Shown here: positions 35,528-43,605 of the stretch, piece after piece
Layout: every line of letters starts with the position of its first letter
How positions within the stretch are numbered: the stretch's first letter is position 1
Assembly: GCA_030747035.1 (NCBI GenBank)
Contig: JASLLM010000009.1
Coordinates: forward strand, 1-43,651
Source of the DNA: Alphaproteobacteria bacterium
Lineage (GTDB): Bacteria; Pseudomonadota; Alphaproteobacteria; GCA-2731375
Length of the DNA stretch: 43,651 nucleotides
Direction of reading: 5' to 3'
Made by a program: the position numbers and the translations under genes
The notes under the pieces: model-generated
Seen by the model: the letters and a program-made list of their open reading frames with translations, nothing else
The model's database searches: none
Told to the model about the DNA's origin: nothing

Positions 35528-36079
35528 CTAAACCGGATCGGCGTCGATCAGGACGCCGGCCAGGACGGCGGGTTCGTCGCCGTGATTGACCCAGGCATGA
35601 TTGGTGCCGCGCTGGATCACCACGTCCATTGGTTCCATCGCGACCTCACCATCATCCAGGATCAGGCTGACCTGGCCCGATAGCAGGATGATGTAGTCGA
35701 CCGTGTCGGTCTTGTGCATGCCGGGTTGGGAGGAGGCGCTGTCGTGCGCGGAGGTGGCCCCCATCTTGGCAAAATTCTCCGCATCGCGCCGGGCCCTCTC
35801 CTCGGGGGATATCTCGGCATCCCAGGCCGCCGGTCTGATCTGAAAGAAACGAAAGACGCTGCCCTGGCAGGGCGGCGACAGGGTGACCTGGGTATCGGCG
35901 GCATCGGCATTGCCGCTGTTGTCCGCCGGTGTCGCGAAACTGCGCCATAGATCCGTCAGGCCACGGCCTTCCTGGGTCGGGTTTTCCAGGACATGTGGCG
36001 AGGGGCCGTCTTGGAGGATAATCGATTTGCCTTTGTCGTCGTGGCCGGTAACGATCCGGCGGACCGGTCTTAACATCAT
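35528..36079 (-). CDS. Cupin-domain protein
   Basis: 183 residues from the ATG at 36079 (a second ATG lies 3 bp further in), both near AGGGAGAGG. The C-terminal half shows a small cupin barrel: HKTDTVDYIILLSGQVSLIL, then VAMEPMDVVIQRGTNHAW and GDEPAVLAGVLID. The metal-binding histidines are partly present (H in MHKTD and NHAW). The N-terminal half (RPVRRIVTGHDDKGKS) resembles the region found before such cupins in alphaproteobacteria. Enzyme activity is unknown. It converges on metH. Confidence 0.7.
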   Translation of the reverse strand: MMLRPVRRIVTGHDDKGKSIILQDGPSPHVLENPTQEGRGLTDLWRSFATPADNSGNADAADTQVTLSPPCQGSVFRFFQIRPAAWDAEISPEERARRDAENFAKMGATSAHDSASSQPGMHKTDTVDYIILLSGQVSLILDDGEVAMEPMDVVIQRGTNHAWVNHGDEPAVLAGVLIDADPV

Positions 36080-36139
36080 GCCTCTCCCTGAATTTCGCGG
36101 CAATCAGGGTGGCATGAAACGGCCTATCCCGAAACGCAA

Positions 36140-36177
36140 AAAAACCCCGTGTGCCCTTCAGACATCACGGGGTTTTT
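36140..36177. terminator. Bidirectional terminator-like hairpin
   Basis: AAAAACCCCGTG and CACGGGGTTTTT form a perfect 12-bp stem with a 14-nt loop. With the extra A residues to the left it gives a T-run on the minus strand, and CTTTTT on the plus strand. On the minus strand it ends the compact unit at 36165-36365, and perhaps trkH readthrough. Confidence 0.85.
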
Positions 36178-36233
36178 CTTTTTGATCCAATGGGGCTTGG
36201 CCACAGCACACTTTTTTTGGTCTGTCGATCCAT
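36165..36233 (-). CDS. Possible 22-residue peptide (MDRQTKKSVLWPS...)
   Basis: A 23-codon minus-strand frame starts ATGGATCGACAG at 36233, directly behind GAGAGGTGGGG. It encodes a basic peptide beginning MDRQTKKSVLWPSP and ending SKRKTP. Its stop codon lies in the first arm of the terminator hairpin (36140-36177). A promoter-like pair at 36338-36365 would give a transcript of ~190 nt. So this may be a small gene, a leader peptide, or an RNA whose frame is fortuitous. No known family recognised. Confidence 0.4.
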   Translation of the reverse strand: MDRQTKKSVLWPSPIGSKRKTP

Positions 36234-36337
36234 CCCCACCTCTCGATCACGAGACCGAGTTTTGGTTCGTTCCAAATGGTCAGGTGGCGTTTCGTTCAAT
36301 CGCCTCTCCCATTTCTTTGCGATGAAAAAACGCTACG

Positions 36338-36365
36338 ACATTATGTCAAATGACGCAAGTGGCAA
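36338..36365 (-). promoter_or_regulatory. Sigma-70-like promoter of a small transcript
   Basis: On the minus strand TTGCCA, a 16-bp spacer and TAATGT lie downstream of trkH and ~160 bp before the terminator hairpin. The unit between them holds only the small frame at 36165-36233 and hairpin-forming sequence. Confidence 0.4.
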
Positions 36366-36411
36366 ATTGCGATTGTGATCGCCCCGGACGCGGCGCGGTA
36401 CCAATCTGATG

Positions 36412-37860
36412 TTAGCCGCGCCAGAAGGTGCGGGAGAACAGGACAATCACGGTCAGCAGTTCCAACCGGCCCAGCAGCATACCCGCCGCCAACAGCCATT
36501 TTGCCATGTCGGGCAGCGGCGCGAAGGTGCCCGAGGGCCCGATCACATCGCCCAGGCCCGGGCCCACATTGGCGATGGCGGTACCGGCACCGGATACCGC
36601 GGTCAGAAAATCCAGGCCCATCAGGCTGAGCGCCACCGCCAGCACGGCAAAACTAAGGGCGAAAAGGAAAAAGAAACTCATCACCGAATCCATCACCGAG
36701 TCCGGAATGGGCCGGCGGTTGAAGTTGGCGACGAAGACGCCGTGGGGCTGCAACAGACGGCCCATCTGCGTGCGGGCGGCGGCATAGAGCACCTGAAAGC
36801 GGAAGATCTTGATGCCGCAGGTGGTCGAACCGGCGCAGCCGCCGATACACATCACAAAGAAGAACAGCACCACGGCGAAGCCGCCCCATTGGCCGTAGTC
36901 ATCGGTGGCGTAGCCGGTACCGGTCAGGATCGAGGTTACATTGAAAGCGGTGAACCGCACCGCCTGGCCCAGTGCGACGTCATTGCCGCCAACCTGCCAC
37001 AGGGTCATGCCGGCAATCGCTGCGAACAATATGGCGAAAAACCAGCGCACCTGGCTGTCCCGCCACAGCGCCAGGGGGCGGCCGCGCAGGACCTGAAAAT
37101 ACAGCAGGAACGGCAGGCTGCCGATGATCATGAAGGCGGTGGCGGTGTAGTCTATCAAGGCGCTGTCATAAATCCCGATGGAGGCGTCGGAGGTGGAAAA
37201 GCCGCCCGTGGCAATGGTGGTCATGGCATGCGCCGCCGCCTCGAACGGCGGCATGCCCGCGGCCCAGTAGACCAGGGCGCAAATGACCGACAGCGACAAA
37301 TAGATAACGCTGATGGTGCCGGCGATCTGGGCCGTGCGCGGCAGAACCTTTTCCGAGGCGTCCGAGCCTTCCATGCGGAACAGCTGCATCCCGCCGACCT
37401 GCAGAATGGGCAGAATGGCAACCGCGGTGACGATGATGCCGATGCCCCCCATCCATTGCAGCAGGGCGCGCCAGATCAGAATGCCGGGCGGTGCCTGCTC
37501 CAGCCCCGAAATCACCGTTGAACCGGTGGTGGTGATGCCGGACATGGCCTCGAAAAAGGCGTCCGTGTAGCTGAGGTGAAGGTCCGAAAAGGCAAACGGC
37601 AGGGCGGCGAAGGTTGGCGTCACGACCCAGATGGACGTGGTCAGGACAAACGCCTGGCGCAGCTGCAGATCCCCGCCGCTGCCCCAGCAGGTGATACTGA
37701 GGGCACCGCCGACAAAGCCGGTCAGGAATGCGGCCACCAGGAATACCTGCCAGTCCGGGTGACCGACCCGGGCATCCAGCAATGCCGGCACCAACATGGC
37801 GACGCCGAGAATCAAGAGCAATATGCCGTTGACCAGGAAAACCGCCCGATATTCCCTCAT
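36412..37860 (-). CDS. trkH: TrkH-family potassium uptake protein
   Basis: 482 residues, normal TrkH length, almost wholly hydrophobic. The four selectivity-filter loops of the SKT superfamily are visible: SGITTTGSTV, TTIATGGFS, ILTGTGYA and IANVGPGLG. A conserved GGCAGSTTCGIK segment follows the third. It imports K+ across the inner membrane with a cytosolic TrkA-type NAD-binding partner, which is not in the window. The gene starts 11 bp after the CaiB-like gene ends, so they may share a transcript even though their functions look unrelated. Confidence 0.95.
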   Translation of the reverse strand: MREYRAVFLVNGILLLILGVAMLVPALLDARVGHPDWQVFLVAAFLTGFVGGALSITCWGSGGDLQLRQAFVLTTSIWVVTPTFAALPFAFSDLHLSYTDAFFEAMSGITTTGSTVISGLEQAPPGILIWRALLQWMGGIGIIVTAVAILPILQVGGMQLFRMEGSDASEKVLPRTAQIAGTISVIYLSLSVICALVYWAAGMPPFEAAAHAMTTIATGGFSTSDASIGIYDSALIDYTATAFMIIGSLPFLLYFQVLRGRPLALWRDSQVRWFFAILFAAIAGMTLWQVGGNDVALGQAVRFTAFNVTSILTGTGYATDDYGQWGGFAVVLFFFVMCIGGCAGSTTCGIKIFRFQVLYAAARTQMGRLLQPHGVFVANFNRRPIPDSVMDSVMSFFFLFALSFAVLAVALSLMGLDFLTAVSGAGTAIANVGPGLGDVIGPSGTFAPLPDMAKWLLAAGMLLGRLELLTVIVLFSRTFWRG

Positions 37861-37871
37861 GGCCGCGGTCT

Positions 37872-39059
37872 CTAATCTTCCGGCGCAAGCCGCACGGCAC
37901 CCGCCGCGGCCAATTGATCGATCTTTCCCTCGTCATAGCCCAATTCGGCGAGCACCCGCCGGCCATGCTGGCCAAGGGTCGGCGCCTGCTGGCCGGGATC
38001 GTCGGGATCGATGGGCGCGGTGCCGGGAATCTGGGCCAATGGTATCATGCCCATGCCTGGCTGGGTCATCGTCTGGAAAGCCTTGGTCGCGACCACATGG
38101 GGATCCGCCATCCAGTCGCCATAGTCGGCGACGGCATGGGCTAGAACCCCGGCCTCCTTGAAACGTGCCGACCATTCCGCCGTTGTATGTTGCAGCAGGA
38201 TCTCCTGCACTGAGGGGCCCAGGCTGTCCATGTGCTGGGCCCGGCCGGCAAAATCCCTGTAGCGGGGATCATCGGCCAGGGCCGGCTGGCCCAGGGCCAG
38301 GCAAAGTTGTTTATACTGCTCTTCCTTGACCAGGGTGACGGCGATGAAGCCGTCCTGGGTGTTGTAGCAGCCCGCCGGCGCATTGTTCGATGCCGAGATC
38401 CCGCCTTCGAGATGAAAATCCGCGATTTTGGAGGTTTGCAACGCCGCCGCCGCCTGCATCAGGCTGCAATCGATCAAGCGGCCCTCCGGCTCGTCCCGGC
38501 GCGCATACAGGGCCGTGGACAATGCCTGATAGGCATACAGCGCGGTGACGCAATCGATGATGAAATGATTCAGGCGGTGCGGCATTTCGTCGTTGCCCCG
38601 GTTGATGGACATCAGCCCCGAAAACGCCTGCACCACCGTGTCGGTGGCGGGCTCGGACGCATAGGGGCCGTCCTGGCCATAGCCGCTGACCGAGAGATAG
38701 ATGACACCGGGATTAAGCTTGCGCACATCCTCATAGCCCAGGCCGAAACGGCCGCAGACACCGGGCCGGAAACCTTCGATGAAGACATCGCATTCGGCCG
38801 CCAGGTCCTGGGCTATGGACAGCCCGCCCGGGTTTTTCAGATCAAGGACAATGCTTTTCTTGCCCCGGTTGGCGGTCATGGAAATTGTCGAATGATCGCC
38901 ATAGACCTGGCCCAGGCCGCGGGCCCAGTCGCCTTCGGGCGGCTCCACCTTGGTGATATCGGCGCCGTATTGGGCCAACAACTCGGCACAATAGGGACCG
39001 GCATAGCCTTGGCTCAAATCCAGAACCTTCAGGCCACTGAATGGTTTTTCGTAGCTCAT
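37872..39059 (-). CDS. CaiB/BaiF family CoA-transferase (class III)
   Basis: 395 residues, the standard length. Signatures are LKVLDLSQGYAGPYCAELLA, GADITKVEPPEGDWAR, DVFIEGFRPGV, YLSVSGYGQDGPY and FIIDCVTALYAYQALSTAL with D169 at the position of the catalytic Asp. The C-terminus has PAVL-like and LAELGYDE tails. Such enzymes move CoA between carboxylic acids such as formate/oxalate or carnitine. Substrates cannot be predicted. No acyl-CoA enzyme is directly adjacent; a MaoC-like hydratase lies further away (41892-42383). Confidence 0.92.
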   Translation of the reverse strand: MSYEKPFSGLKVLDLSQGYAGPYCAELLAQYGADITKVEPPEGDWARGLGQVYGDHSTISMTANRGKKSIVLDLKNPGGLSIAQDLAAECDVFIEGFRPGVCGRFGLGYEDVRKLNPGVIYLSVSGYGQDGPYASEPATDTVVQAFSGLMSINRGNDEMPHRLNHFIIDCVTALYAYQALSTALYARRDEPEGRLIDCSLMQAAAALQTSKIADFHLEGGISASNNAPAGCYNTQDGFIAVTLVKEEQYKQLCLALGQPALADDPRYRDFAGRAQHMDSLGPSVQEILLQHTTAEWSARFKEAGVLAHAVADYGDWMADPHVVATKAFQTMTQPGMGMIPLAQIPGTAPIDPDDPGQQAPTLGQHGRRVLAELGYDEGKIDQLAAAGAVRLAPED

Positions 39060-39142
39060 GGCGCGGTATCATATTCCGAACCATGGCGCGGTGGCCAGAG
39101 AATGGTCGTCAAGAGACATCCTCGGAGAGACTATTGGCCATC

Positions 39143-39532
39143 TTAATTTGGGATTTCGTCCAGCCACGCCAAGGCCGTTTCCAGATCACGAACGACCCTT
39201 GTCTCCGGCGGTTGCGACATCCCGTCGATGAGGGCAAGCATCATCCGGCCATAAGCATAGAGAAGGTCTTTGGTGGCAACCATGGCGATCCGGCCCATGC
39301 CGGTCGTTCTTTGGCGCGTCTCGAAGCTGGAAACAATCGACCTTATTCCCTCCAGGCTCAACTCCGCCGTTTCCACCGCTCTCACATCTATCAGTATGGA
39401 CAGCCCCGGCTTGAGTTCCGAACTCTCGTTAAGCTGAACATAGAAATTCACGATTTCCTCTTCGCAAAGATCGCCGCTCCAGCTTTCATAGAGAACGCCG
39501 CGGTCATCATCTATGCGATAAGTAACACCCAT
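39143..39532 (-). CDS. Small STAS/SpoIIAA-like domain protein
   Basis: 129 residues from the ATG at 39532; an in-frame start at 39571 would add 13 residues. The body shows VTYRIDDDRGVLYESWSGDL, ILIDVRAVETAELSLEGIRS and GRIAMVATKDLLYAYGRMM, a beta-alpha pattern like the small single-domain STAS-like proteins (often DUF-annotated) of proteobacteria. Its role is unknown; relatives are thought to bind lipid, nucleotide or partner proteins. It stands alone between two minus-strand genes. Confidence 0.55.
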   Translation of the reverse strand: MGVTYRIDDDRGVLYESWSGDLCEEEIVNFYVQLNESSELKPGLSILIDVRAVETAELSLEGIRSIVSSFETRQRTTGMGRIAMVATKDLLYAYGRMMLALIDGMSQPPETRVVRDLETALAWLDEIPN

Positions 39533-39696
39533 GCTCCAGCATCTCCAAGAATGCCGCCGGGGCGGTTGCAAGATATCGATATCACCGGCGCTTCAAGAGG
39601 TTACCTGCCGCAACACTAGTACAGTTCCGGGCTCTCGTCGATGGCTTCGCAATATTATGTAGATTGAAACTCCCGATGCGCCCGCTGCAATTGCAG

Positions 39697-40656
39697 CTAA
39701 CCGGCGCCGCAGGAGCCGCCGCCCAGGACACAGAACCGGGCGCAATGGGGATGGTTCAGGGCGACCGCCCCGTCCGCCGCCGCCAGGGTGGGCCCTATCC
39801 GGAAACGGTCATCGTAGGGCAGCAGGGTGCAGGGCATCACGCTTAGCGCCGCATCGCCCTTGTGCTTCACCACCATGCGCGAGGTGGCGCACATCATGGC
39901 CCCGGGCGATACGTTCAGAATATCCCAGCAGGCCGTGGTGATTTCCGGTACATCCAGGGCTTCATCCATCTCCGGGAACAGCACCAATGCGCCGGGATCG
40001 GCGGCATCGACCGAAATACCGTGGGCCGCGAACAGGCGGGCGTAACCTAGGCGCAGGGTATCCTCCTCCTCCCCCGACAACGTCCGTCCGGCGATATTGA
40101 TATTAAAGCCATGTTCCGCCAGCCAAGTCAGGCCCGCCAACATACGCTGCCAGCTATGGGGGCCGCGTTCCAGCTCATGCAGGTCCGGGGCGTAGTGATC
40201 GACGGATACGCGCAGGCGCAGCCGATCGCCGTATTTCTCCTGCAACAGCAACAGGCCGTCGGCCAGCTTCATCATGGGCCGCATTGCGTTGGTCAGCACC
40301 AGCACCTGGTAGCCGCGTCCCAGTGCATCTTCAAGCATGGCCAGAATCTCTGGATTCATGAAGGGTTCGCCACCGGTGAAGCCGATCTCATGGGCCTGCT
40401 GTCCGGCCTGCAATTCATCCAGCACGGTGGCCACTTCCCGGGCGCTCAAATAGGACAGCCGGTCGTTCGTGGGACTGGATTCGATATAGCAGTTCGCGCA
40501 GGTAAGGTTACAAAGCGTGCCGGTATTGAACCAGAGCAGTTCCAGATGCTTCAACGCCACCGAGGCACGGGGCTGGCCGTCGCGCGTGCGCGAGGGATCA
40601 CAGAATTTCGCCCGATCCAACGCGGCGGGTATTTTGGCCGGTACTGCACTGTTCAT
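39697..40656 (-). CDS. Radical SAM protein with cysteine-rich C-terminus
   Basis: 319 residues. The [4Fe-4S]/SAM motif is C49-x3-C53-x2-C56 (TLCNLTCANCYIES), followed by GFTGGEPFMNPEI, with a TGGEP for SAM binding. The C-terminal third carries more cysteines: TACWDI, MMCATSR, MPCTLL and HCARFCVLGGGSCGAG, which could bind an auxiliary cluster as in SPASM or twitch domains. No peptide substrate or partner maturase gene lies nearby. It is divergent from tRNA-Gly. Function not known; family call is firm. Confidence 0.85.
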   Translation of the reverse strand: MNSAVPAKIPAALDRAKFCDPSRTRDGQPRASVALKHLELLWFNTGTLCNLTCANCYIESSPTNDRLSYLSAREVATVLDELQAGQQAHEIGFTGGEPFMNPEILAMLEDALGRGYQVLVLTNAMRPMMKLADGLLLLQEKYGDRLRLRVSVDHYAPDLHELERGPHSWQRMLAGLTWLAEHGFNINIAGRTLSGEEEDTLRLGYARLFAAHGISVDAADPGALVLFPEMDEALDVPEITTACWDILNVSPGAMMCATSRMVVKHKGDAALSVMPCTLLPYDDRFRIGPTLAAADGAVALNHPHCARFCVLGGGSCGAG

Positions 40657-40841
40657 TATCTGTATCCCAAATCCACGGAAGTCCCCCCCATTTGGCGAAC
40701 GCCGCCAAGTTTCACGGACGCCGCGGCATTGTCAACGGCTCAAACCGCCCCGTCGCGAGACTGTGATCAAGGTTGTACGGGAAACCGCTCCAAATCCCGG
40801 CATTTCGTATTTTTTTCGCCTGTGCTAAACAGCTTTTCGAC

Positions 40842-40915
40842 GCGGGCGTAGCTCAATGGTAGAGCAGGAGCTTCCCAAGCTCAAGACGAGAGTTCGATTC
40901 TCTTCGCCCGCTCCA
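40842..40915 (+). tRNA. tRNA-Gly (anticodon CCC)
   Basis: Cloverleaf of 74 nt with encoded CCA. The acceptor is GCGGGCG/CGCCCGC with discriminator T. The D-arm contains TAGCTCAATGGTAGAGC. The anticodon loop is TTCCCAA, anticodon CCC, and the outer anticodon-stem pair is a G-A mismatch. The T-arm is GAGAG-TTCGATT-CTCTT. It reads GGG glycine codons. Confidence 0.94.
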
Positions 40916-40938
40916 ATCCACCATTCGAGGGCGCCGTA

Positions 40939-41892
40939 ATGAGTAAGTTGAAGGCGGTTTTTCACTATGCGGCCAGCGACGGCATCGCGCAGCGCCTGGC
41001 CGCCGCCGAGAGCGATTGGCTATCCATCGAAACCTGTGACGAGGATGACGAGGATCGCCTGTTCGAATTAATGGCAGAGGCGGACGTGCTGTGGCACGTC
41101 CTTAAGCCGGCCACGGCGGAGGTTATCGCGGCGGCGCCCAAGTTGCGCCTGATCCAAAAGATCGGCGTCGGCGTCAACACCATCGATCTCGACGCCGCCC
41201 GGGCCCGCGATATCCCGGTCTGCAACATGCCCGGCACCAACAGTCAGGCCGTGGCGGAGGCGACGGTGCTGTTGCTGCTGTCCGCCCTGCGCCGCGCTCC
41301 ATCGTTCCATGATGCCGCCCGCCGGGGCGAAGGCTGGCGGCTGGATCCGTCGATTTTCGACCAGGTTGGCGAAGTGGCGGGACGTACGGTTGGCCTGGTC
41401 GGCTATGGCGAGGTTGCCCGCCGGGTCGCCCCGGTGCTCCACGCCCTGGGTGCAAGGATCATCTATACCGCCACCTCCGCGAAGGCGGAGGCCCTGGGTG
41501 AATGGCGGCCGCTGGCGGATTTGCTGGCTGAAAGCGACGTCATCTCGCTGCACATGCCGGTGACGGAGGAAACCGAAAATCTGCTGGATGCCGCCGCCTT
41601 CGCCGCCATGAAGCCCGGCGCCGTGCTGATCAACACGGCGCGCGGTGGCCTGGTGGATCAGGCCGCGCTGTACCATGCCCTGACGGAAGGGACGCTTTTG
41701 GCCGCCGGCCTGGATGTCTTCGCCCAGGAGCCGATTGCCGAAAACGATCCCTTGCTGAGCCTGGATAATGTGACGTTGATGCCCCACGTGGCCTGGTTGA
41801 CGCCGCAAACCTTCGAACGCAGCATCGAGATCGCCGTGCACAACAGCCGCGTTGTCCTTGACGGCGGCGAATTTCTGCACCGTGTCGTCTGA
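40939..41892 (+). CDS. D-isomer-specific 2-hydroxyacid dehydrogenase
   Basis: 317 residues. The NAD-binding Rossmann fold has GRTVGLVGYGEVARRVAP. The catalytic triad is R235 (NTARGGLVD), E264 (FAQEP) and H283 (MPHVAW), as in phosphoglycerate and other D-2-hydroxyacid dehydrogenases. It reduces a 2-oxo acid or oxidises a D-2-hydroxyacid with NAD(P)H; glyoxylate/hydroxypyruvate or 3-phosphoglycerate relatives are candidates. It begins 23 bp after tRNA-Gly. The MaoC-type gene overlaps its stop codon by 1 bp. Confidence 0.92.
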   Translation: MSKLKAVFHYAASDGIAQRLAAAESDWLSIETCDEDDEDRLFELMAEADVLWHVLKPATAEVIAAAPKLRLIQKIGVGVNTIDLDAARARDIPVCNMPGTNSQAVAEATVLLLLSALRRAPSFHDAARRGEGWRLDPSIFDQVGEVAGRTVGLVGYGEVARRVAPVLHALGARIIYTATSAKAEALGEWRPLADLLAESDVISLHMPVTEETENLLDAAAFAAMKPGAVLINTARGGLVDQAALYHALTEGTLLAAGLDVFAQEPIAENDPLLSLDNVTLMPHVAWLTPQTFERSIEIAVHNSRVVLDGGEFLHRVV

Positions 41893-42383
41893 TGCGGATG
41901 ACGCAAACGCCCATGAAGGATAATCCGCCTTTCCTGGACCTGGTTCATTTCGAGGATTTCGCCCTGGGCGACCGCTACGCCTATGGCGGCTACGAGATGA
42001 AGGCGGATGAAATGGTGGCCTTCGCGGAACAGTTCGACCCCGAACCGTTTCATCTTGATGCCGCCGCCGCGAAGCGCCTGGGCTGGCCGGATCTGATCGC
42101 CTCGGGACCGCACGTCTGCGCCGCCTGGCGCCGCATGTCCAAGGATGCCTTCATCGCCGCCGACGCCTTCGTCTCCCCCGGCTGGAGTGAAATCAACTGG
42201 CTGAAGCCGGTGGTGGTCGGCCATGTCCTAAGCGTATGTTCGGAAGTAACGGTTATGCGGCCCCTGAAAAGCCGGCCGGAACTTGGCTATGTGGAGTTCA
42301 GCAACGAAATCCATAACCAGCATGGCGAACTGACGACCACATTGGTGACCAAATGGATGGTCTACCGCCGGGGCGCCAAATAG
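41892..42383 (+). CDS. MaoC-like hot-dog-fold dehydratase
   Basis: 163 residues. The hot-dog pattern is clear: MVAFAEQFDPEPFHLD with D49 and H54 in the active-site order, and DLIASGPHVCAAWRRM with the oxyanion-forming glycine. MaoC-like proteins hydrate or dehydrate enoyl-CoA or enoyl-thioester substrates. Its ATG overlaps the previous stop (TGATG), so it is translationally coupled. Other ATGs at 41898 and 41913 are alternative starts; none has a clear ribosome site. Confidence 0.88.
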   Translation: MRMTQTPMKDNPPFLDLVHFEDFALGDRYAYGGYEMKADEMVAFAEQFDPEPFHLDAAAAKRLGWPDLIASGPHVCAAWRRMSKDAFIAADAFVSPGWSEINWLKPVVVGHVLSVCSEVTVMRPLKSRPELGYVEFSNEIHNQHGELTTTLVTKWMVYRRGAK

Positions 42384-42392
42384 GGAAAAGAG

Positions 42393-43436
42393 ATGAACAT
42401 GAAGACGCCACGCATAGATCTTTACAGCGATACCCACACCAAGCCGACGCCCGCGATGCGCCAGGCCATGGCGGAGGCGGAGGTGGGTGACGAGCAGAAT
42501 TTCGAAGACCCCACCGTGAACAAGCTGTGCGGAATGGTGGCGGAATTGCTGGGGCAGGAGGCGGCGGTGTTCCTGCCCTCGGGTACCATGTGCAACCAGA
42601 TCGCCTTCCGGGTCCATTGCCGCCCCGGCGACGAGATCATCCTGGATTATTTCGCCCACCCCATAAATGCCGAAAGCGGCGGGCCGTCCGCCCTGGCCCA
42701 GGCCCAGACCCGTACCCTGCATACGGAGCGCGGCATCTTCACCGCCGATCAGGTGCGCGAAGCGATCCGGCCCGTGCGCCGGCACGTGCCCAGCAGCCGG
42801 GTGCTGTCGGTGGAGAACACCACCAACGCCGGCGGCGGCAGCGTCTGGCCCATCGCCGACATCGCCGCCGTCACCTCCGTTGCCAAGGAAAACGGCATGG
42901 CGGCCCATATGGACGGCGCCCGCCTGATGAACGCGGTGGTGGAAAGCGGCACCCCGGCCAAGGAATACGGCCGGCATTTCGATAGCCTGTGGCTGGATCT
43001 GTCCAAGGGCCTGGGCTGCCCCGTGGGCGGCGTGCTGGCCGGCAGCGCCGACTTCATCGAACAGGCCTGGCGCTTCAAACAGCAGATGGGCGGGGCCATG
43101 CGCCAAGCCGGCATCATCGCGGCCGCCGGGGTCTATGCCCTGGAACATCACGTGGAGCGCCTGGCCGAGGACCACGAGAATGCCCGCACTTTCAGCCGCG
43201 CCATCGCACAAATTCCCGGTATCAAAATGATCTTTGACCGCTGCGAAACCAACCTGGTGTTCTTCGATGTCTCCGAAACCGGCATGGACGCGGCAACCGT
43301 GGCCGAAAACCTGCTGGCCCACGACGTACGCATCGGCGCCATGGGCCCATATCGTATGCGCGCCGTCACCCATCTGGACATCGCCGCCGGTCAGTTGGAA
43401 GAAGCCGCAGAGGCCCTGCGAAAGGTCGTATCTTAA
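42393..43436 (+). CDS. ltaE: Low-specificity threonine aldolase (beta-eliminating family)
   Basis: 347 residues. It starts RIDLYSDTHTKPTPAM and has FLPSGTMCNQI, YFAHPINAESGG with H89, HMDGARLMNA with D174 that holds the PLP pyridinium, and LDLSKGLGCPVGG with K205 forming the Schiff base. It cleaves L-threonine or related beta-hydroxy amino acids to glycine and an aldehyde. It is 9 bp after the MaoC-like gene, so the three genes form an operon. Confidence 0.93.
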   Translation: MNMKTPRIDLYSDTHTKPTPAMRQAMAEAEVGDEQNFEDPTVNKLCGMVAELLGQEAAVFLPSGTMCNQIAFRVHCRPGDEIILDYFAHPINAESGGPSALAQAQTRTLHTERGIFTADQVREAIRPVRRHVPSSRVLSVENTTNAGGGSVWPIADIAAVTSVAKENGMAAHMDGARLMNAVVESGTPAKEYGRHFDSLWLDLSKGLGCPVGGVLAGSADFIEQAWRFKQQMGGAMRQAGIIAAAGVYALEHHVERLAEDHENARTFSRAIAQIPGIKMIFDRCETNLVFFDVSETGMDAATVAENLLAHDVRIGAMGPYRMRAVTHLDIAAGQLEEAAEALRKVVS

Positions 43437-43605
43437 GCGATCTCGTCCAGCGCTTCAGCCATGGGGAAGCCGCCATTTTCCTCGTCGGGTTAACCCGTCG
43501 GGCTAAGGGGTGGCGTTCCTTTTATCTTAAAGCGCGAATTGGGCGTGCAATTGCGCTATCCTGGCTTATCGTGCCGGGCGGGCGGCGCAGTTGTGGGGAT
43601 CGTTC

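Noticed and set aside
43485-43500. GGGTTAACCCG palindrome as terminator or CtrA site after the aldolase gene
   Set aside because: No T-run follows, and the TTAA repeats are spaced 9, not 7.
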